Source: an uncultured Clostridium sp.
Lineage (GTDB): Bacteria; Bacillota; Clostridia; TANB77; CAG-508
Assembly: GCA_900556455.1 (NCBI GenBank)
Contig: USOV01000029.1
Coordinates: forward strand, 1-10,674
DNA length: 10,674 nt
Direction of reading: 5' to 3'
The stretch's first letter is position 1. Each line of letters begins with the position of its first letter. Under the pieces are notes generated by a model. The model ran no database searches. It had not been told where the DNA came from and saw only the letters and a program-made list of their open reading frames with translations. This document shows positions 5,564 through 10,674 of this stretch, one piece after another. The translations under genes were made by a program, and so were the position numbers.

Positions 5564-6874
5564 ATGGCAAACAAAAAAACGAGTAACAATATTAGATGCT
5601 CTTTTTGTGGTAAACCACAAGAAATGGTTAAAAAAATAATAGCAGGTCCAAATGTTTTTATTTGTGACGAATGTATTGGAGTATGCAATAATATAATGGA
5701 CAGCGAAATATATGAAGATGAAAAAGGATATGCAGATGTTAAATCTGAAAAAATACCAACACCAGCAGAAATAAAAGCAATATTAGACGAATATGTTATT
5801 GGACAGGAAGAGGCAAAGAAAACTTTAGCAGTAGCAGTTTATAACCATTATAAAAGAATAAATTGCAAAGAAATTATAGATGAAGTAGAAATTCAAAAAA
5901 GTAATGTACTACTTCTTGGACCAACAGGATGTGGAAAAACACTTCTTGCTCAAACTTTAGCTAGAATTTTAAATGTTCCATTTGCAATAGCAGATGCAAC
6001 AACACTTACAGAAGCAGGATATGTTGGAGAAGATGTTGAAAACATTTTATTAAAATTAATACAATCAGCAGAATATGATATAGAAAAAGCACAAAAAGGA
6101 ATTGTATATATAGATGAAATAGATAAAATATCTAGAAAATCTGAAAATCCTTCAATAACAAGAGATGTAAGTGGAGAAGGTGTACAACAAGCATTATTAA
6201 AGATAATAGAAGGAACAGTAGCATCTGTACCACCACAAGGGGGAAGAAAACATCCACATCAAGAACTAATACAAATTGATACTACAAACATATTATTCAT
6301 ATGTGGAGGAGCTTTTGAAGGGCTAGAAAAAATTATAAAAGACAGAACTGGAAAAAAATCAATGGGATTTAATGCTCAAATTGAAAGCAAAAAAGAACAA
6401 CACACATATGAGGTATTTAAGGATTTATTACCACAAGACTTATTAAAATTTGGCTTAATACCAGAATTTGTAGGAAGACTTCCAATTATAGCAACACTTC
6501 AGGAATTAGATAGAGATGCATTAGTAGAAATAGTTACAAAACCAAAAAACGCACTAGTAAAACAATATAAAAAGCTACTAGAGCTAGATGGAGTAGAACT
6601 AGAATTTGAACAAGATGCACTAAATGCAATAGTAGAAAAAGCAATAGAAAGAAACACAGGTGCAAGAGGATTAAGGTCTATAATAGAAGACATAATGAGA
6701 GACATTATGTTTGACATACCGACAAATCCAAAAATAGAAAAATGCATAATAACAAAAGAAACAGTAACAAATAAAAAAGCACCTACACTAATAATAGATG
6801 AAAACAAAAAAATAGAACCACCCAAAAAACAAGAAACAATAAAAAAGAAAAAAGCCGGAGAAAAGGCCGGATAA
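5564..6874 (+). CDS. clpX: ATP-dependent Clp protease ATP-binding subunit ClpX
   Basis: 436-residue AAA+ unfoldase that recognises tagged or damaged proteins and threads them into ClpP. The N-terminal zinc-binding domain has C12, C15, C34 and C37. Walker A is GPTGCGKT (119-126), pore loop 1 is GYVG (152-155) and Walker B is IVYIDEID with D184 and E185. The RKH loop (GGRKHPHQE) and the sensor-2 region (GARGLRSI) follow. The extreme C-terminus is a lysine-rich tail ending KKKKAGEKAG. The start is ATG 5564 with GGGAGGAG at 5551-5558. Longer readings to an upstream ATG (5519) add residues not seen in the family and include the ribosome site itself. No separate promoter is evident, which suggests it is transcribed with clpP. 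Confidence 0.97.
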   Translation: MANKKTSNNIRCSFCGKPQEMVKKIIAGPNVFICDECIGVCNNIMDSEIYEDEKGYADVKSEKIPTPAEIKAILDEYVIGQEEAKKTLAVAVYNHYKRINCKEIIDEVEIQKSNVLLLGPTGCGKTLLAQTLARILNVPFAIADATTLTEAGYVGEDVENILLKLIQSAEYDIEKAQKGIVYIDEIDKISRKSENPSITRDVSGEGVQQALLKIIEGTVASVPPQGGRKHPHQELIQIDTTNILFICGGAFEGLEKIIKDRTGKKSMGFNAQIESKKEQHTYEVFKDLLPQDLLKFGLIPEFVGRLPIIATLQELDRDALVEIVTKPKNALVKQYKKLLELDGVELEFEQDALNAIVEKAIERNTGARGLRSIIEDIMRDIMFDIPTNPKIEKCIITKETVTNKKAPTLIIDENKKIEPPKKQETIKKKKAGEKAG

Positions 6875-6923
6875 ATTAAACCTCAACGAATCTCAGTAGA
6901 TTAAAAACAAAAAAGGAGAAAAC

Positions 6924-7758
6924 ATGACAGAAGCTATTTTAGATGCAATAATAGACAGTATAAAAATATTACCATTCTTATTTATAACATATCTAATAAT
7001 GGAATATCTAGAACATAAAACAAGCGAAAAATCAAAAAATGCAATGAAAAAATCAGGAAAATTTGGACCAATAATTGGAGGTTTACTTGGTGCAATTCCA
7101 CAATGTGGTTTCTCTGTATCTGCAACAAACCTTTATGCAGGACGAGTAATCACACTTCGGAACACTAATATCAATATACCTATCAACATCAGATGAAATG
7201 CTTCCAATACTAATTTCAAATGGGACAAATATTGGACTAGTTCTAAAAATTGTAGCAATAAAAATTGTAATTGGTATGATTGCAGGACTTTTAATAGATT
7301 TTGTTTTTAGAAAAAAGGAAAAAAATGCAGCAGATATTCATGACTTATGTGAGCATGAACATTGCCACTGTGAAGAAGGCATAATAAAATCTTCAATAAA
7401 ACACACGATTCAAATTTTTGCTTTTATACTAATTGTTTCAGTAATTTTAAACCTAATATTGCATGTTATAGGAAAAGACACTCTAGCAGAACTTGTTTTA
7501 AATAAACCAATACTTGGGCCAATTTTAGCAGGGATAATTGGACTTATACCAAACTGTGCATCATCAGTAATATTGACAGAGTTATTTGTAAGCAATGTAA
7601 TAGGAATAGGAACACTAATAGGAGGTCTATTAGTAAACTCAGGTCTAGGAATAATAGTATTATTTAAAATAAACAAAAACCTAAAAGAAAATATAAAAAT
7701 AGTTTCAATATTATACGTAATAGGTGTAATATCAGGAATAATAATTGAATTGATATAA
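6924..7758 (+). pseudogene. Putative arsenic-efflux-type permease, +1 frameshift at base 7158
   Basis: ATG 6924 has AAGGAG at 6913-6918. The first 78 codons give a membrane segment (ILPFLFITYLIMEYLEH) and the conserved GAIPQCGFSVSATNLYAGRVITL. The frame breaks at codon CGG (7158-7160) and stops at 7196. Skipping C7158 restores GTLISIYLSTSDEMLPILIS and runs to TAA 7756-7758, for a 277-residue product. Also visible are a cytoplasmic Cys/His cluster (HDLCEHEHCHCEEG) and a second repeat motif, GLIPNCASSVILTELF. The paired PxCxxS motifs and the His-rich loop fit the family annotated as putative arsenic efflux protein (older name: putative manganese transporter). Everything downstream is undamaged, so the lesion is recent, a sequence error, or bypassed by +1 frameshifting (CTT-C-GGA). 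The substrate is inferred from the family only. Confidence 0.7.
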
Positions 7759-7788
7759 AATATTACAAAAAAGCAAAACAATAATAAG

Positions 7789-7825
7789 AAAACTGGAATA
7801 TTTAACAATAATATTCCAGTTTTTT
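7789..7825 (+). terminator. Strong terminator after the permease gene
   Basis: A 14-bp perfect stem, AAAACTGGAATATT (7789-7802) with AATATTCCAGTTTT (7810-7823), encloses a 7-nt loop and ends in TTTTTT (7820-7825). This is a clear intrinsic terminator, bidirectional in principle because of the A-run on the 5' side. Confidence 0.9.
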
Positions 7826-7871
7826 GTTCTATAAAAAAAACATCTGAATATAATAATTCTAGGTGATATAA

Positions 7872-8270
7872 ATGGTAAAAATGAAAGAAATAAATTCAGA
7901 AGATACAAAAAGCAATTTTATAAGAGTTATAAAAGGAAGTGCTTTTGCAGTAGTACTTACACTTATACTATTATTAATATATTCAGCATTTCTTACATAT
8001 ACAAAACTAAATGAAAGTACAATGCCAGTATTTGTAATTGGAATAACTGCAATAAGTATATTAATAGGTAGTTTAATGAGTAGTGTAAATATAAGAAAAA
8101 ATGGAATTGTAAATGGTGCATTAGTTGGCCTAATTTATATTGTAGTAATATACTTATTATCAAGTATAGCTACCAAAACTTTTTCTCTAAATATGTATTC
8201 AATAATTATGATAATAATAAGTACAGTTGCTGGAGCAATTGGAGGAATAATAGGGGTAAATAAGCGATAA
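7872..8270 (+). CDS. TIGR04086-type four-helix membrane protein (132 aa)
   Basis: A short charged N-terminus (to about residue 20) is followed by four hydrophobic segments: about 24-44, 52-70, 80-98 and 106-127. It ends with a glycine-rich helix and a basic tail (GGIIGVNKR). Length and helix pattern match the TIGR04086 (YrzE-like) membrane proteins of Firmicutes, whose function is not known. The start is ATG 7872 with AGGTGA 5 nt upstream; the Met at codon 4 (7881) is an alternative start. A TATAAT at 7849-7854 lies only 17 bp before the start with a poor -35, so I do not call a promoter. It stands alone between a strong terminator and the groESL regulatory region. Confidence 0.7.
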   Translation: MVKMKEINSEDTKSNFIRVIKGSAFAVVLTLILLLIYSAFLTYTKLNESTMPVFVIGITAISILIGSLMSSVNIRKNGIVNGALVGLIYIVVIYLLSSIATKTFSLNMYSIIMIIISTVAGAIGGIIGVNKR

Positions 8271-8287
8271 ATTGTAATTTGAGAGAA

Positions 8288-8344
8288 TAAATTTATTGCA
8301 AAAAACGTAGGAGTTGCCGCCTTCGGCGACCCGCAATAAATTTA
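8288..8344 (+). repeat. GTAGGG-type repeat copy 4 inside a 12-bp inverted repeat
   Basis: TAAATTTATTGC (8288-8299) is perfectly repeated in inverse at 8333-8344. Inside lies ACGTAGGAG (8305-8313) and a second stem, GTTGCCG (8313-8319) with CGGCGAC (8324-8330, one G-T pair), loop CCTT. The whole 57-bp unit forms a long nested hairpin, 18 bp after the TIGR04086 gene. It lacks a T-run, so it is more like a miniature mobile or REP-like element than a terminator, though it could end transcripts. Confidence 0.55.
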
Positions 8345-8386
8345 CATGTTTTGGAGGTGTGATTTTTATAAAATATTTCAAAAAAA

Positions 8387-8413
8387 TTAGCAAACAGTAT
8401 TGACATTTGCTAA
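8387..8413 (+). promoter_or_regulatory. Second, degenerate CIRCE-like operator overlapping the -35
   Basis: TTAGCAAAC-N9-ATTTGCTAA keeps the 27-bp CIRCE geometry: TTAGCA and TGCTAA are 15 bp apart, exactly as in the consensus. Eight of nine arm positions pair. It covers the -35 box TTGACA (8400-8405). A repressor of the HrcA type bound here would block polymerase. Confidence 0.55.
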
Positions 8414-8428
8414 AAAAAGATATAGTAT
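8400..8428 (+). promoter_or_regulatory. groESL promoter
   Basis: A perfect TTGACA (8400-8405) has TAGTAT at 8423-8428 (17-bp spacing) or TATAGT at 8421-8426 (15-bp). It lies between two CIRCE-like operators, so it fits a housekeeping-sigma heat-shock promoter under HrcA control. Confidence 0.65.
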
Positions 8429-8429
8429 A

Positions 8430-8456
8430 TTAGCAGTCATTAAAATTGACTGCTAA
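8430..8456 (+). promoter_or_regulatory. CIRCE operator (HrcA-binding inverted repeat), variant
   Basis: TTAGCAGTC-N9-GACTGCTAA is a perfect 9-bp inverted repeat with a 9-bp spacer. The CIRCE consensus is TTAGCACTC-N9-GAGTGCTAA; here the seventh base is G in place of C, with the matching change in the other arm. It lies immediately downstream of the -10 and 29 bp before the groES start, the standard location. HrcA represses at normal temperature and is released on heat stress. Confidence 0.9.
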
Positions 8457-8485
8457 TAATTCGTATTTTGAGGAGGAATGATAGT

Positions 8486-8770
8486 ATGATAAAACCAGTA
8501 GCAGACAGAATTTTAATAAAAATGGTAGAAAATGAGGAAACAACAAAAAGTGGAATCATTTTAGCAGGTGGGGCAAAAGAAAAACCACAAGTAGCAGAAG
8601 TAATTGAAGTAGGCCCAGGAATTAATAATATTGAAGGAAAAGAAGTGAAAATGTATATAAAGAAAGGTGACAGAGTAATAGTAAGCAAATATTCTGGAAC
8701 AGAAGTAAAATATGAAGGAGAAGACTACTTAATAATAAAACAAGATGATGTGTTAGCAATTGTAGAATAG
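8486..8770 (+). CDS. groES: Co-chaperonin GroES
   Basis: 94-residue lid of the GroEL folding chamber. It begins MIKPVADRILIKM, has the GroEL-contacting mobile loop around residues 15-30 (ENEETTKSGIILAG) and the roof/core strands VAEVIEVGPG and GDRVIVSKYSGTEVKYEGEDYLII, ending DDVLAIVE. Length is normal. The start is ATG 8486 with GAGGAGG at 8470-8476; a TTG at 8468 would include the ribosome site and is rejected. First gene of a two-gene operon, 45 bp before groEL, controlled by CIRCE. Confidence 0.97.
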   Translation: MIKPVADRILIKMVENEETTKSGIILAGGAKEKPQVAEVIEVGPGINNIEGKEVKMYIKKGDRVIVSKYSGTEVKYEGEDYLIIKQDDVLAIVE

Positions 8771-8815
8771 AGCTAAACTGTAACGAAAATATTTATTATG
8801 AAGGAGATAGATAGT

Positions 8816-10450
8816 ATGTCAAAAGAAATTAAATTTGGCGAAGAGGCCAGAAAAAAAATGCTAGATGGAGTAAATACTTTAGCAGATACAGTAAAAGTAA
8901 CACTAGGACCAAAGGGAAGAAATGTTGTGTTAGATAAAAACTTTGGAGCACCACTTATCACAAATGATGGTGTAACAATAGCCAAAGAAATAGAATTAGA
9001 CGACCCTTATGAAAATATAGGAGCAAGACTTGTAAAAGAAGTAGCAACAAAAACAAATGATATAGCAGGTGATGGAACAACAACAGCAACAGTACTTGCA
9101 CAAGCAATAATAAAAGAAGGAGTAAAAAATGTAGCAGCTGGAGGAGACCCAATGGCAATAAAAAGAGGAATAGACAAAGCAGCTAAAACAGCAGTAGAAG
9201 GTTTAAAAGAAATTAGCTCAGAAATTAATGGAAAAGAAGACATTGCAAGAGTTGCAAGTATTTCTGCAAATAACCAAGAAATAGGAGAACTAATTGCAGA
9301 TGCAATGGAAAAAGTAAGTAAAGATGGAGTAATAACAATAGAAGAATCAAAAACAGCAACAACAGGATTAAATGTAGTAGAAGGAATGCAATTTGATAAA
9401 GGTTATATATCACCATACTTTGTAACAGACACAGATAAAATGGAAACAGTAATGGAAAATCCATATATATTAATAACAGACAAGAAAATTGGAAATATCC
9501 AAGAAGTGTTGCCATTACTAGAAGCTATTATGCAACAATCTGGAAAACTTGTAATAATTGCTGATGATATAGAAGGAGAAGCATTATCTACATTAGTTTT
9601 AAATAAATTAAGAGGAGTATTAAATATAGTAGCAGTAAAAGCACCAGGATTTGGAGATAGAAGAAAAGAAATGCTAGAAGACATAGCTATTCTTACAGGA
9701 GGAGAAGTAATAACTAACGATTTAGGATTAGAACTAAAAGACACAACTATTGAACAATTAGGAAGAGCAAAACAAGTAAAAGTACAAAAAGAAAATACAA
9801 TAATAGTAGATGGCTTAGGAGATAAAGAAAAACTAGCATCAAGAATAAAACAAATAAGAACACAAATAGAAGAAACAACTAGTGAATTTGATAAAGAAAA
9901 ATTACAAGAAAGACTTGCAAAAATTGCAGGAGGAGTTGCAGTAATAGAAGTTGGAGCAGCAACAGAAATAGAAATGAAAGAGAAAAAACTAAGAATAGAA
10001 GATGCTTTATCTGCAACAAAAGCTGCTGTAGAAGAAGGAATTGTAGCAGGTGGAGGAACAGCACTAATAAATGTAATGCCAAAAGTAGAAAAACTTATAG
10101 AAACATTACAAGATGACGAAAAGTTAGGTGCAAAAATAGTGCTAAGAGCATTAGAAGAACCACTAAGACAAATAGCAAGAAATGCAGGCCTAGAGGGTGC
10201 TGTAATATTACAAAAAATAAGAACAAGTGAAAAAGGTATTGGATTTAATGCAGCAAAAGAAGAATATGTAGACATGAAGAAAGAAGGAATAGTAGATCCA
10301 ACAAAAGTAACACGTTCGGCACTTCAAAATGCAGCAAGTATAGCAGGAATGTTCCTAACAACAGAAAGTGTAGTAACAGACAAAAAAGAACCAAAATGTG
10401 ACTGTGGCGGACATGAACAAATGCCAGCAGGAATGGGTGGAATGTATTAA
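8816..10450 (+). CDS. groEL: Chaperonin GroEL
   Basis: 544-residue 60-kDa chaperonin subunit that folds clients in an ATP-driven double ring capped by GroES. The N-terminus is MSKEIKFGEEARKKML. Nucleotide-binding signatures are LGPKGRNVVLD (30-40), NDGVTIAKEI (50-59, D51) and AGDGTTTATVL (84-94, D86). The apical-domain region KAPGFGDRRKEMLEDIA and the late equatorial motif EEGIVAGGGTALI are present. The C-terminus keeps a short GMGGMY tail but is preceded by a CDCGG segment, an uncommon cysteine pair near the chamber floor. The start is ATG 8816 with AAGGAG at 8801-8806; the upstream ATG at 8798 contains the ribosome site in frame and is rejected. Confidence 0.98.
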   Translation: MSKEIKFGEEARKKMLDGVNTLADTVKVTLGPKGRNVVLDKNFGAPLITNDGVTIAKEIELDDPYENIGARLVKEVATKTNDIAGDGTTTATVLAQAIIKEGVKNVAAGGDPMAIKRGIDKAAKTAVEGLKEISSEINGKEDIARVASISANNQEIGELIADAMEKVSKDGVITIEESKTATTGLNVVEGMQFDKGYISPYFVTDTDKMETVMENPYILITDKKIGNIQEVLPLLEAIMQQSGKLVIIADDIEGEALSTLVLNKLRGVLNIVAVKAPGFGDRRKEMLEDIAILTGGEVITNDLGLELKDTTIEQLGRAKQVKVQKENTIIVDGLGDKEKLASRIKQIRTQIEETTSEFDKEKLQERLAKIAGGVAVIEVGAATEIEMKEKKLRIEDALSATKAAVEEGIVAGGGTALINVMPKVEKLIETLQDDEKLGAKIVLRALEEPLRQIARNAGLEGAVILQKIRTSEKGIGFNAAKEEYVDMKKEGIVDPTKVTRSALQNAASIAGMFLTTESVVTDKKEPKCDCGGHEQMPAGMGGMY

Positions 10451-10456
10451 AAGAAA

Positions 10457-10485
10457 CAGGCAACCAAGTGTTGCCTGCTTTTCTT
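10457..10485 (+). terminator. Terminator of the groESL operon
   Basis: CAGGCAAC (10457-10464) pairs perfectly with GTTGCCTG (10470-10477), loop CAAGT, followed by CTTTTCTT. It lies 6 bp after the groEL stop. Confidence 0.88.
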
Positions 10486-10505
10486 AAAAAAATTTTGCTA
10501 AACGT

Positions 10506-10534
10506 TTGACAAACTGTATAATATATGGTAAAAT
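10506..10534 (+). promoter_or_regulatory. Promoter of the rplU operon
   Basis: TTGACA (10506-10511), 17-bp spacer, TAAAAT (10529-10534). A TATAAT at 10517-10522 is too close to the -35 to serve with it. Transcription would begin near 10541, at the start of the structured leader. Confidence 0.75.
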
Positions 10535-10540
10535 ATTCAT

Positions 10541-10636
10541 CTGTAAGCCGCTTGAGTTAGGTTTAAAAGGCAATATATATGCTACCTAAAATAAAACTTA
10601 GCGAGTATTAAAAGAAAGTAGAGGTGCTTTTCGATA
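10541..10636 (+). ncRNA. Structured rplU leader, probably the ribosomal L21 leader
   Basis: A leader of about 96 nt before L21 folds as nested stems. CGCT (10549-10552) pairs with AGCG (10600-10603), AGTT (10555-10558) with AACT (10595-10598), and TAGGT (10558-10562) with ACCTA (10584-10588). An AGGCA/TGCT apical stem sits on top. The position and the downstream gene match the L21 leader family of Firmicutes, thought to be an autoregulatory binding site for ribosomal protein L21. The ribosome site is GAGGTG (10621-10626). The covariance-model match was not run. Confidence 0.65.
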
Positions 10637-10674
10637 ATGTATGCAATAATCGAAGCTTGTGGAAAGCAATACAA
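10637..10674 (+). CDS. rplU: Ribosomal protein L21, N-terminal fragment at the window edge
   Basis: ATG 10637 begins MYAIIEACGKQY and runs off the window after 12 full codons. This is the conserved start of bacterial L21 (usually MYAIIETGGKQYKV), a large-subunit protein that binds 23S rRNA. The Cys at position 8 replaces the more usual Gly. The structured leader upstream supports the assignment. rpmA is expected downstream but is outside the window. Confidence 0.9.
   Translation, partial: MYAIIEACGKQY

Noticed and set aside
7198..7758. Second permease segment as an independent gene starting at ATG 7198
   Set aside because: That Met is internal to the conserved SDEMLPILIS motif, no ribosome site precedes it, and skipping one base at 7158 joins it exactly to the upstream frame.
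8352..8402. GGAGG followed by GTG 8358 upstream of groESL as a small gene
   Set aside because: Only 14 codons, spacing is zero, and it runs into the CIRCE-like operator and -35.

Overview
The window is about 10.7 kb of AT-rich DNA with strong AGGAGG-type ribosome binding sites, A/T-ending codons, a CIRCE-controlled groESL operon and a tig-clpP-clpX cluster. This points to a low-GC Gram-positive bacterium of the class Clostridia, probably an uncultured gut-type lineage. I cannot name a genus from the sequence alone.

Layout. (1) 1-740: a half-size TauE/SafE (TSUP) permease gene whose frame is broken by one extra C at 205, then a 41-residue glycine-rich membrane protein and a terminator that serves the opposite strand. 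(2) 770-1624, minus strand: a Cof-type HAD phosphatase with its own promoter. (3) 1686-3400: a cassette made of a (CA)n-containing leader with a possible 44-codon ORF, alternative RNA hairpins, and a 398-residue protein. That protein has a prepilin-like N-terminal helix and a formylglycine-generating-enzyme/C-type-lectin-like C-terminal domain. Its last 40 codons include a sharply GC-rich block with runs of NNC codons, as expected for the variable region of a diversity-generating retroelement (DGR) target. No reverse transcriptase or template repeat is in the window. The cassette is flanked by diverged direct repeats of about 80-90 bp (1686-1763 and 3300-3388). (4) 3380-6874: tig, clpP and clpX, a protein folding and turnover module. 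(5) 6924-7758: a putative arsenic-efflux-type permease, again broken by one extra C (7158), with a strong terminator. (6) 7872-8270: a four-helix TIGR04086-type membrane protein. (7) 8387-10485: groES-groEL behind two CIRCE-like operators. (8) 10506-10674: promoter, leader RNA and the first codons of rplU (ribosomal protein L21).

The core genes form a proteostasis neighbourhood. Trigger factor handles nascent chains, ClpXP degrades damaged or tagged proteins, and GroESL folds clients under HrcA-type heat-shock control. The pilin-like cassette and the two permeases are accessory.

Two observations stand out. One is the DGR-like variable region with no DGR machinery nearby, which would make this a remote target. 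The other is that the only two in-frame CGG codons I can find in recognisable genes here sit exactly at the two +1 frameshift sites, each of the form NNN-C-GGA. Either CGG is a hungry or unassigned codon used for +1 frameshifting in this lineage, or the two genes carry coincidentally matching lesions or sequence errors. Several diverged GTAGGG-type intergenic hairpin repeats are scattered between the genes.
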